5,278 nucleotides of DNA from an uncultured Oscillospiraceae bacterium. Its GTDB lineage: Bacteria > Bacillota > Clostridia > Oscillospirales > Acutalibacteraceae. This document shows positions 1 to 5,278 of the stretch, piece by piece. Location: assembly GCA_900546735.1 (NCBI GenBank), contig URDW01000139.1:1-5278 (forward strand), in the 5' to 3' direction. The translations under genes were made by a program, and so were the position numbers. The notes below the pieces were generated by a model. The model searched no databases and had not been told where the DNA came from. It saw nothing but the letters and a program-made list of their open reading frames with translations. Position 1 is the stretch's first letter. Every line of letters begins with the position of its first letter.

Positions 1-1
1 C

Positions 2-775
2 CCGGCCATTCCGAAGTCGGGCGACGGGCAGGGGCGCGTAGAGTTTCAGAACGTGTCGTTTCGCTACGACCTTTCCGGCAGCGGCGACGATATTTTGACC
101 GATATTTCCTTTACGGCCGAACCCGGCAGCGTGGTCGGCATCGTGGGCGGCACGGGCTGCGGCAAAACGAGCCTTGTGTCGCTGATCCCCCGGCTTTATG
201 ACGTCAGCGCCGGGCGCGTGCTGATCGACGGCGTGGACGTGCGCGACTACGACCTGGCGCACCTGCGTGAGCTGATCGGCGTGGTGCTGCAAAAGAACAC
301 GCTGTTCTCCGGCACCATCCGCGACAACATCCGCTGGGGCAAGCCGGACGCTACGGACGAAGAGATCCGGGCGGCCTGCAAAGCCGCCTGTGCAGATGAA
401 TTCATCACCTCTTTCCCGGACGGGTACGACACCGACCTGGCGCAGGGCGGTCTGAACCTTTCGGGCGGCCAGAAGCAGCGCCTGTGCATTGCCCGCGCCA
501 TGATCAAGCACCCGAAGATCCTGATTTTGGACGACTCGACCTCTGCCGTCGATACGGCGACCGAGGCCAGGATCCGCGAAAGCTTTTACAACGAATTAAA
601 GGACACCACGGTGTTCATCATTGCCCAGCGTGTTTCCAGCGTGCAGGCGGCCGACAAGATCCTGGTGCTCGACGACGGCAGGCTCTGCGGCGTAGGCACG
701 CATGAAGAGCTGCTGGGCAGCAACGCGATCTATCAGGAAATCGTGAAAACGCAGACGAAAGGGGTGGGCGAGTAA
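2..775 (+). CDS. ABC exporter half-transporter, degenerate ATPase subunit (5' truncated)
   Basis: This is the C-terminal nucleotide-binding domain of an ABC exporter half-transporter. The reading frame is open to the window edge, so the membrane domain lies upstream; the GTG at 53 is an internal Val codon and not the start. Visible motifs are the A-loop Tyr (65-67), Walker A GGTGCGKTS with its Lys at 164-166, Q-loop Gln at 290-292, canonical signature LSGGQ (458-472), Walker B ILILDDSTSAVD and the switch region IIAQRVSSV. The residue after the Walker B Asp is Asp (533-535) where active ATPases have Glu, and the H-loop His is Gln (626-628). These two changes are typical of the degenerate subunit of heterodimeric exporters such as TM287/TM288 or BmrC/BmrD. 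Its stop overlaps the next start by one base (TAATG), so the partner is probably translationally coupled. The substrate cannot be told from this domain. Assignment to the family is very secure; the heterodimer role is a strong inference. Confidence 0.96.
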   Translation, partial: PAIPKSGDGQGRVEFQNVSFRYDLSGSGDDILTDISFTAEPGSVVGIVGGTGCGKTSLVSLIPRLYDVSAGRVLIDGVDVRDYDLAHLRELIGVVLQKNTLFSGTIRDNIRWGKPDATDEEIRAACKAACADEFITSFPDGYDTDLAQGGLNLSGGQKQRLCIARAMIKHPKILILDDSTSAVDTATEARIRESFYNELKDTTVFIIAQRVSSVQAADKILVLDDGRLCGVGTHEELLGSNAIYQEIVKTQTKGVGE

Positions 776-2676
776 TGGCACAGATGAAAGGCAGGCCGGG
801 CAGGCACGGCGGCCCCGGTCACGGCGGGCCCGGCCACGGCGGTCCGCGCGGCGGCTATGAAAAGCCGAAGGATGCAAAGGGCACGCTGCGGCGCATCGTT
901 CGCTACTTTTCGCGCAACAAGCTGCTGCTTTTTGCCGTGTTCATTTCGGTCGTGATCAGCTCGCTTTGCACCGTTATGGGCAGCTCCTGGATCCAGCAGC
1001 TGGTGGACCAAAGCTTTTACCCCGTGTTTCAGGTCAAGGTGCTTTTGCGCAATCTTTTGATTTTGTGCGCGTTTTATGCGGGCGCGGCGCTTTTCAGCTA
1101 TATTCAAAGCCGCATCATGGTGAAAATCGCCTGGAAAACGACCAACACGATCCGGCGCGACCTGTTTGACCACCTGCAGGGTCTGCCGCTTGCGTATTTT
1201 GACAGCAAGACCCACGGCGAGATCATGAGCCGCTTCACCAACGACATCGACAACATCCAGATGATGCTCGAGCAGTCGTTCGTGCAGCTCGTCTCCAGCG
1301 TGATCACGTTTGTCGGCATCATCGCCGCCATGATCTCGAAATCCATCGTGCTGTTTGCCATCATGGTCGTGTTTTTGGTGCTGATGGTCGCGGCGAGCGC
1401 CGTCATCGGCAAAAAAACGCGCCGCTACTTCCAGCTGCAGCAGAAAAACCTGGGCATTATGAACGGCAACATCGAAGAGACGATCGAGGGCATGAAGGTC
1501 GTAAAGGTCTTTAACCATGAAGAAGAGGCGATCGCCGACTTCAGCGCGTGCAACACGGATTTCCGCGACGCGGCGCGCAAGGCGAATTTCTATTCGGGCG
1601 TTATGGGCCCGGTGATGGGCGGCTTCAACAACACGGCGTACTCCACCGTTACGGTGCTCGGCGCACTGCTGGCCGTTTCGGCGCAGGCGGTGCTGGGGCA
1701 GACGGTCACGATCGGCATGCTGTCGTCGTTCATCACGCTGGCCAAGTCGTTTTCGCAGCCCATCAACCAGATCACCAGCCAGATGAACAACATCTTTTCG
1801 GCTTTGGCCGGTGCGGAGCGTGTGTTTGAGATCATGGATATGCCGTTTGAAACGGACGAGGGCACCGTTACGCTTGCCGAACGGCGCAGTGCGGACGGCA
1901 AAAAGGCCTGGTTCTGGCAAGACGGCGACAAGCAGGTGCCGGTTACGGGCAGCGTGGTGTTTGACGACGTCTCGTTCAGCTACGACGGCAAAAAGGAAGT
2001 GCTCCACCACATTTCGCTTTACGCCAAGCCCGGGCAGAAAATCGCGTTCGTCGGCTCCACCGGCGCCGGCAAAACGACCATTACAAATCTGATCAACCGG
2101 TTTTACGACGTGCAGCAGGGCGCCATCACCTACGACGGCATCGACATCAAGCGCATCAAAAAAGACGATCTGCGCCGCAGCCTGGCCATCGTTTTGCAGG
2201 ACACGCACCTGTTTACCGGCACGATCATGGACAATATCCGCTACGGCCGGCTGAATGCTACGGACGAGGAGTGTATCGCCGCGGCAAAGCTGGCTTCGGC
2301 GCACTCGTTCATCCGCCGCCTGCCGGACGGTTACCAAACGAAGATCACGGGCGACGGCGGCAACCTTTCGCAGGGACAGCGCCAGCTTTTGGCCATTGCC
2401 CGCGCCGCTGTGGCTGACCCGCCGGTCATGATTTTGGATGAGGCAACGTCGTCCATCGATACGCGCACCGAGCTGCACATCGAGCACGGCATGGACCGGC
2501 TGATGGAAGGGCGCACCACGTTCGTCATTGCGCACCGCCTGTCTACGGTGCGAAACGCCAAGGCGATCATGGTGCTGGAGCATGGCAACATCATCGAGCG
2601 CGGCGACCACGAGGCGCTGCTTGCGCTCGGCGGCCGTTATTATGCGCTGTGCACAGGCCGCGCGCAGCTTGCATAA
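775..2676 (+). CDS. ABC exporter half-transporter, catalytic subunit (membrane domain + ATPase)
   Basis: A 633-aa half-transporter, full length for the family, with a six-helix membrane domain followed by an ATPase domain. Hydrophobic segments lie near residues 49-68, 90-110, 170-187, 191-211, 285-306 and 311-325. The ATPase domain has A-loop Tyr403, Walker A GSTGAGKTT (427-435), Q-loop Gln475, signature LSQGQ (531-535), Walker B MILDEATSS with catalytic Glu556, and switch His587 in IAHRLST. The intact Glu and His make this the hydrolysing subunit. The altered signature (Gln for the first Gly of LSGGQ) would face the degenerate Walker motifs of the upstream partner. The N-terminus is a soluble Gly/His/Pro-rich tail with three HGGP(G/R) units. 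The linker before the ATPase domain (about 365-392) is charged and somewhat long. The start at 775 is supported by an AAAGGGGTGG ribosome site (758-767) and the stop-start overlap. Likely exports a drug, lipid or peptide; the substrate is unknown. Confidence 0.97.
   Translation: MAQMKGRPGRHGGPGHGGPGHGGPRGGYEKPKDAKGTLRRIVRYFSRNKLLLFAVFISVVISSLCTVMGSSWIQQLVDQSFYPVFQVKVLLRNLLILCAFYAGAALFSYIQSRIMVKIAWKTTNTIRRDLFDHLQGLPLAYFDSKTHGEIMSRFTNDIDNIQMMLEQSFVQLVSSVITFVGIIAAMISKSIVLFAIMVVFLVLMVAASAVIGKKTRRYFQLQQKNLGIMNGNIEETIEGMKVVKVFNHEEEAIADFSACNTDFRDAARKANFYSGVMGPVMGGFNNTAYSTVTVLGALLAVSAQAVLGQTVTIGMLSSFITLAKSFSQPINQITSQMNNIFSALAGAERVFEIMDMPFETDEGTVTLAERRSADGKKAWFWQDGDKQVPVTGSVVFDDVSFSYDGKKEVLHHISLYAKPGQKIAFVGSTGAGKTTITNLINRFYDVQQGAITYDGIDIKRIKKDDLRRSLAIVLQDTHLFTGTIMDNIRYGRLNATDEECIAAAKLASAHSFIRRLPDGYQTKITGDGGNLSQGQRQLLAIARAAVADPPVMILDEATSSIDTRTELHIEHGMDRLMEGRTTFVIAHRLSTVRNAKAIMVLEHGNIIERGDHEALLALGGRYYALCTGRAQLA
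805..849 (+). repeat. Three 15-bp tandem repeats encoding HGGP(G/R)
   Basis: Units at 805-819, 820-834 and 835-849 encode HGGPG, HGGPG and HGGPR at residues 11-25 of the second ABC subunit. The first two units differ only at third codon positions, so the peptide repeat is kept while the DNA has drifted. It sits in the cytoplasmic tail before the first membrane helix. Confidence 0.85.
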
Positions 2677-2705
2677 AAGCGGCAAAAATTGCTGTAAAAT
2701 GGCAA

Positions 2706-2731
2706 AAAAACCACGATTTGGCGCGGTTTTT
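2706..2731 (+). terminator. Probable intrinsic terminator after the ABC genes
   Basis: About 30 bases after the ABC stop, AAAAACC-A-CG pairs with CG-C-GGTTTTT around a six-base loop ATTTGG, with one A/C mismatch. The stem is short in G/C, but its 3' arm ends in five T. The A-run on the 5' side and T-run on the 3' side mean it might work in both directions. It separates the ABC transcript from the promoter at 2746. No folding energy was computed, and a CCA/TGG alternative pairing exists. Confidence 0.5.
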
Positions 2732-2745
2732 GCACGATTCAGTGG

Positions 2746-2774
2746 TTGACAGGCACACATCTTTTTGCTACAAT
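2746..2774 (+). promoter_or_regulatory. Near-consensus sigma-A promoter with extended -10
   Basis: The -35 box TTGACA (2746-2751) is a perfect match. It is followed by a 17-bp spacer and the -10 box TACAAT (2769-2774), one mismatch from TATAAT. A TG at 2766-2767 one base before the -10 box gives an extended -10. The expected transcription start is near 2781, leaving an untranslated leader of about 59 bases before the ATG at 2840. On sequence alone this should be a strong housekeeping promoter; no obvious operator overlaps it. Confidence 0.88.
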
Positions 2775-2783
2775 GAAAACAGG

Positions 2784-2805
2784 CGGGTCAAGTCGCTTGC
2801 CCCCG
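2784..2805 (+). other. Hairpin in the 5' leader of the small surface-protein mRNA
   Basis: CGGG-T-CAAG (2784-2792) pairs with CTTG followed by C-run and G (2796-2805) around a three-base loop TCG, with a small internal loop where T faces CC. It would form at or very near the 5' end of the transcript from the 2746 promoter, a place where stem-loops often protect mRNA from decay. No T-run follows, so it is not a terminator. No known riboswitch class is recognised. Confidence 0.4.
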
Positions 2806-2826
2806 TAAAACAATTTCTGTGAAAAT

Positions 2827-2832
2827 GAGGTG
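2827..2832 (+). promoter_or_regulatory. Ribosome binding site fixing the start at 2840
   Basis: GAGGTG lies seven bases before ATG at 2840. It favours that ATG over the in-frame GTG at 2819, which has no comparable site and would place charged residues ahead of the signal peptide. Confidence 0.8.
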
Positions 2833-2839
2833 TGTCCAT

Positions 2840-3100
2840 ATGAAAAAACTGCTTTCTGTTCTTGCGGCAGTCATAATGGCTTTTGCGGTTGTGGGTACGA
2901 CTTCTGCTGCTTTCGCAGCTACGGTCGAAAGCCCCGGTGCAACCACAGTTGCGCCTACGCAGGAGCCGAGCACAAGCGTTCAGCAGGACGATTCTGCTGA
3001 ATCGCCCGACACCGGCGCCATTGCACTTTCCGGCGCAGCCGCCGCGTTTGTGCTTTCCGGTGCGTCGCTTGCTGCCGTGCTGAAAAAGAAGAACGGCTAA
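2840..3100 (+). CDS. Very small secreted protein with C-terminal sortase sorting signal (SPDTG)
   Basis: An 86-aa protein with the full layout of a sortase substrate. Residues 1-26 are a signal peptide: MKKLL, a hydrophobic core, and an AFA cleavage site before Ala27. Residues 27-54 are a Ser/Thr/Pro/Gln/Glu-rich, acidic and probably unstructured stretch with no recognisable domain. Residues 55-59 are SPDTG, followed by a small-residue hydrophobic stretch (60-81) and the basic tail KKKNG. SPDTG fits the (S/P)PxTG pattern known for Clostridioides difficile class B sortase substrates. If cut between Thr58 and Gly59, the anchored product is only about 32 residues. The next gene encodes a class B sortase, the probable partner. 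The strong promoter at 2746 suggests abundant expression. The specific function is unknown. It might be a wall-anchored peptide, a spacer or surface-charge modifier, or a degenerate remnant of a larger protein, but the intact signals argue against decay. Confidence 0.87.
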   Translation: MKKLLSVLAAVIMAFAVVGTTSAAFAATVESPGATTVAPTQEPSTSVQQDDSAESPDTGAIALSGAAAAFVLSGASLAAVLKKKNG

Positions 3101-3118
3101 GAACGATTCTGAAACAAG

Positions 3119-3144
3119 ACGGCCTGTGAACACAGGCCGTTTTT
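3119..3144 (+). terminator. Strong intrinsic terminator between the small surface protein and the sortase
   Basis: ACGGCCTGTG and CACAGGCCGT are exact inverse complements separated by AA (effectively a nine-pair stem with a GAAC loop), followed by a run of five T starting at 3140. It begins 18 bases after the small-protein stop and ends about 19 bases before the sortase ATG. No promoter elements are visible between the stem and the sortase start, so the sortase and LCP genes probably depend on read-through. Confidence 0.9.
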
Positions 3145-3151
3145 GTGTACA

Positions 3152-3160
3152 AAAGGTGAT
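3152..3160 (+). promoter_or_regulatory. Ribosome binding site fixing the sortase start at 3164
   Basis: AAAGGTGAT (3152-3160) matches the 3' end of 16S rRNA well and lies just ahead of ATG 3164. The alternative in-frame TTG at 3143 lies inside the terminator T-run and upstream of this site, so it is not the start. Confidence 0.75.
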
Positions 3161-3163
3161 TTT

Positions 3164-3952
3164 ATGCGTGAAAACAAAGAAATAAGCGAACGTCCGGCCG
3201 CGAACAAAAAGGTGCGTGCACTCATCATCGCTGTGCTGGTCATCATTTTGGTGTGCAGCGGTGTGTTTTTGGCGCTGCACTTTGCCGGTGTGCTCAGCGC
3301 CGAGTCCGACGAAAAGCGCTTAACAACGGCGCCGCATTCTGAATCGGATTCGCAGCTGGCCGAAAACCCGGTCGACTTCGAGTCGCTGCAGGCCGGCAAC
3401 AGCGAGATCTATGCCTGGATCACGGTGCCCGGCACCGAGGTGGACCACCCCGTCTGCCAAAGCCGCTCGGACGATGAATACTACCTGCGCCACCGCGCTT
3501 CGGACCGCCAGTGGAGCTCGGCCGGCGCCATCTTTACCCAAAGCATGAATGCGCTCGACTTCAATGACCCCGTTACGGTCATTTACGGCCACAACGGCTA
3601 TTCGGAGTCGATGTTTACCTCGCTGCACCAGTTTGAGGACGAGACGTTTTTCAACGAGCACGAATATTTTTACATCTATACGCCGGACCGCAAGCTGACC
3701 TACCACATCCTTTCGGCGTTTCGCTATGACGACCGTCATATTATGAACTCGTTCAACTTCTCCAACCCGAGCGAGCTTGCTGCGTTCCAGCAGACGCTGG
3801 CGGACCCGCAGTCCATGCTGGTCAATGTGCGCGGCGGCATCACCCTGGATTCCGATTCCAAGGTCGTGGTGCTGAGCACCTGCTTTGACAACGACGACAA
3901 CTCCAGGTACCTGGTAAGCGGGGTGCTGATCAGCGATGAAAAAACCGAGTGA
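3164..3952 (+). CDS. srtB: Class B sortase
   Basis: A 262-aa membrane-bound cysteine transpeptidase that cuts a C-terminal sorting signal between Thr and Gly and joins the protein to peptidoglycan. A short basic cytoplasmic tail precedes one membrane helix (about 17-43), giving an N-in, C-out anchor. The catalytic domain spans about 70-255. Catalytic residues are His143 in VIYGHNG, Cys240 in VVLSTCFD and Arg248 in NSRYLVSG. The long region between His and Cys (SMFTSLHQF, FFNEHEYFYIYTPD, YHILSAF) and the LSTC motif are class B features; class A and C enzymes look different here. Length is usual for the class. Its probable substrate is the SPDTG protein just upstream, which fits the (S/P)PxTG preference known for clostridial SrtB. 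The 3' end overlaps the LCP start by 17 bases. Other substrates elsewhere in the genome are possible. Confidence 0.96.
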   Translation: MRENKEISERPAANKKVRALIIAVLVIILVCSGVFLALHFAGVLSAESDEKRLTTAPHSESDSQLAENPVDFESLQAGNSEIYAWITVPGTEVDHPVCQSRSDDEYYLRHRASDRQWSSAGAIFTQSMNALDFNDPVTVIYGHNGYSESMFTSLHQFEDETFFNEHEYFYIYTPDRKLTYHILSAFRYDDRHIMNSFNFSNPSELAAFQQTLADPQSMLVNVRGGITLDSDSKVVVLSTCFDNDDNSRYLVSGVLISDEKTE

Positions 3953-5225
3953 CGAATTTAAAGACCTGCTCTCGCAGCAGGGTCCGCAGGCTGTGCCGCC
4001 CCAGCAGGCAGAGCCGGTGCAGCCGCCCGTAACAGACGGCACGCAGCCGGCGGCGCCAAGCGATGCGCAGGGGGCAGACAGCGCCCGGCCGGCCGCTTCG
4101 CCAAACGCTGCGCCCGGCGATGCGTTCGGCGACCCGCAGGGCGATGCACCGGCGTTTGAAAGCGGCCTGTTCGGCGACATCCCGGACTACCGCCGCCGCA
4201 GGCGTAAAAAAAAGCGCCGCATGCCCGCGGCAGCAAAGGTCATTTTAACGCTGCTTTGCCTGATTTTGGCTGTGTCCATCGGCATGTCCGGCGCGTTTCT
4301 CGCGCTGCGCACCATGGGGCAGAAAGACCTGGCGGCCGACCCGTCCGATGTGACGATCGGCACAGCGCTCAGCTACAACGGCCATCAGTACGTTTATAAT
4401 GAAGATGTGGTCACGTTCGCATTTCTCGGTGTGGACCAGGACACGTTCGGCCTGGAGGATGACCGTGTGGGCACGGCCGGCCAGTCCGATACGGACATGC
4501 TGCTGGTGCTCGACCTGGCTTCCGGGCGCGCCACGCTTTTGTCCATCCCGCGTGAAACGATGGTGGATGTGGATGTGTATTCGACCGACGGCAAGTTCGT
4601 CGGTTCGCAGCAGATGCAGCTTTGCCTGGCCTATGCCTACGGCGACGGGCAGCACACTTCCTGCGAAAATGCGCTGACTTCCATGCGCCGTCTGCTTTAC
4701 CAGATCCCGATCGAAAAGTATTTTGCGCTCGACCTGGCCGGCATCGGCCCCATTAACGACGCCATTGGCGGCGTAACGGTCGAAAGCCTTTACGACTTCC
4801 CGGCCGAGGGCGTGGCCAAGGGCGACACCGTCACCATCACCGGCGATTTTGCCGAAACGTATGTGCGCAGCCGTTCGACCGACAGCCTCGACAGCTCGCT
4901 GAACCGTCTGCAGCGCCAGCAGCAGTACCTGCGCGCGTTTGCCGAGCAGCTTTTGCCGTCTGTCATGAACGACTTTTCCGTTATCAACAGCCTTTACAAC
5001 ACGGCCACGCAGTACAGCACAACGAACATCAGCCTGGGCGACGTCACTTACCTGGCTTCTGTGCTTTTGGCGCGCGGCATCGACTCGTTTGAAACGGTCA
5101 CCGTGCCGGGCGAAATGGGCGCGCTGCCCACCGAGCGCGAGGGCGTTGTTAACGCGGCTTTCTACCCGGACGAGACCGGCCTTTACGAACTGGTGCTCGA
5201 CCTGTTTTACACCCAGGTCTCCTGA
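3936..5225 (+). CDS. LCP (LytR-CpsA-Psr) family protein, wall glycopolymer transferase
   Basis: A 429-aa membrane protein of the family that moves undecaprenyl-linked polymers (teichoic acid, capsule or other wall sugars) onto peptidoglycan; older annotations call it a LytR transcriptional regulator. Residues 1-85 are a cytoplasmic Pro/Ala/Gln/Asp-rich tail, then a basic cluster (RRRRRKKKRR, 86-95), one membrane helix (about 99-124) and the extracellular LCP domain (about 158-345). Family motifs are SDTDMLLVLDL (184-194), LLSIPRET with Arg206, DLAGIGPINDAIGGV (266-280; Asp266, Asp275), YVRSR (Arg311, Arg313) and NRLQRQQQ (Arg324, Arg327). The arginines that bind the lipid pyrophosphate are therefore present. 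PRET has Glu where many members have Asp. About 80 further residues follow the core. The start ATG lies inside the sortase gene, with a GGGGTG ribosome site 11-16 bases upstream, so translation is probably coupled to the sortase. Confidence 0.95.
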   Translation: MKKPSDEFKDLLSQQGPQAVPPQQAEPVQPPVTDGTQPAAPSDAQGADSARPAASPNAAPGDAFGDPQGDAPAFESGLFGDIPDYRRRRRKKKRRMPAAAKVILTLLCLILAVSIGMSGAFLALRTMGQKDLAADPSDVTIGTALSYNGHQYVYNEDVVTFAFLGVDQDTFGLEDDRVGTAGQSDTDMLLVLDLASGRATLLSIPRETMVDVDVYSTDGKFVGSQQMQLCLAYAYGDGQHTSCENALTSMRRLLYQIPIEKYFALDLAGIGPINDAIGGVTVESLYDFPAEGVAKGDTVTITGDFAETYVRSRSTDSLDSSLNRLQRQQQYLRAFAEQLLPSVMNDFSVINSLYNTATQYSTTNISLGDVTYLASVLLARGIDSFETVTVPGEMGALPTEREGVVNAAFYPDETGLYELVLDLFYTQVS

Positions 5226-5242
5226 CGGGCAGCCTGCCTATA

Positions 5243-5248
5243 TATAAT
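5243..5248 (+). promoter_or_regulatory. Possible -10 element in the AT-rich spacer after the LCP gene
   Basis: TATAAT is an exact -10 match in a very AT-rich patch (5239-5255). The best upstream -35 candidate is CTGACG (5222-5227), with a short 15-bp spacing. The stretch is cut by adapter sequence, so no downstream gene can be seen. Chance occurrence in a TA-rich run is quite possible. Confidence 0.25.
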
Positions 5249-5255
5249 GTATATA

Positions 5256-5278
5256 CTGTCTCTTATACACATCTGACG
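5256..5278. other. Sequencing adapter contamination (Tn5 mosaic end + Nextera adapter)
   Basis: Positions 5256-5274 read CTGTCTCTTATACACATCT, the synthetic 19-bp Tn5 mosaic end used in Nextera libraries, and the following GACG matches the next bases of the standard Nextera read adapter. Natural IS50 ends differ from this hybrid sequence. These 23 bases are library artefact at a contig end and should be trimmed; the genome sequence stops at about 5255. Confidence 0.97.

Noticed and set aside
2679..2696. Hairpin CGGCAA-AAA-TTGCTG just after the ABC stop
   Set aside because: It is weak, includes a G-T pair, and is followed by A-rich sequence, so it is not a terminator; the structure at 2706-2731 is the better candidate.
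733..2760. A 675-codon open frame on the minus strand opposite the second ABC gene
   Set aside because: It lies antisense to a clear ABC transporter gene and its product is rich in His, Arg, Asp and Ala with no domain, as expected from the mirror frame of GC-rich coding DNA.
2819..2839. Earlier GTG start for the small surface protein
   Set aside because: It has no suitable ribosome site and would add KMRCVH-type residues before a normal signal peptide; ATG 2840 has GAGGTG at good spacing.
2768..3280. A 170-codon minus-strand frame opposite the small surface protein
   Set aside because: It covers the promoter, the terminator and the signal-peptide gene, and its composition (Arg, His, Cys) is that of a shadow frame.
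3320..4180. A 286-codon open frame on the minus strand across the sortase and LCP genes
   Set aside because: It spans two well-supported genes in antisense, has no recognisable domain and shows a low-complexity Ala/Gly/Ser start mirrored from the LCP tail.
5227..5239. Small hairpin after the LCP stop (GGCA-GCC-TGCC) as a terminator
   Set aside because: The stem has only four or five pairs and is followed by alternating TA instead of a T-run.
5256..5274. Inverted-repeat end of a Tn5/IS50 transposon
   Set aside because: The sequence is the engineered mosaic end and not a natural IS50 outer or inner end, and it runs into adapter bases at the contig edge.
1..5278. CRISPR arrays, tRNA or rRNA genes, phage genes or defence systems
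   Set aside because: No regularly spaced repeats, tRNA-like folds, rRNA stretches or integrase/transposase genes were seen; nearly all bases are accounted for by the four coding regions and short spacers.

Overview
The window is moderately GC-rich, densely packed and read entirely from the + strand. It looks like an anaerobic, low-copy Clostridia-type Gram-positive, plausibly an Oscillospiraceae/Ruminococcaceae gut bacterium of the Faecalibacterium/Gemmiger/Subdoligranulum kind. The evidence is a near-consensus sigma-A promoter, GGTGAT-type ribosome binding sites, a class B sortase with a sorting-signal protein, and an LCP-family wall-polymer transferase. The family placement is inferred from protein style and base composition, and no marker gene is present to confirm it.

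Region 1 (1-2676) holds two ABC exporter half-transporters, the first cut off by the window edge. They overlap by one base (TAATG). The first has a degenerate ATPase site (Asp for the catalytic Glu, Gln for the switch His). The second has intact Walker B and H-loop residues but a non-standard LSQGQ signature. This is the pattern of an asymmetric heterodimeric multidrug-type exporter. A probable intrinsic terminator follows.

Region 2 (2746-5225) is a cell-surface operon. An almost perfect promoter (TTGACA-17 bp-TACAAT with an extended TG) drives a very small secreted protein of 86 aa that ends in a sortase sorting signal (SPDTG, hydrophobic stretch, KKKNG). A strong intrinsic terminator comes next, and about 20 bases after it a class B sortase gene begins, without room for its own promoter. 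The sortase gene overlaps an LCP (LytR-CpsA-Psr) gene by 17 bases. The likely logic is high output of the tiny substrate, with read-through giving lower amounts of the sortase that anchors it and of the LCP enzyme that attaches glycopolymers to the same wall.

Region 3 (5226-5278) is a short AT-rich spacer followed by 23 bases that match the Tn5 mosaic end plus the start of the Nextera read adapter. These last bases are a sequencing artefact at a contig end and not genome sequence.

The most interesting item is the minimal sortase substrate paired with its own class B sortase and separated from it by a terminator. The mature anchored peptide would be only about 32 residues, much smaller than typical sortase-anchored adhesins or enzymes.
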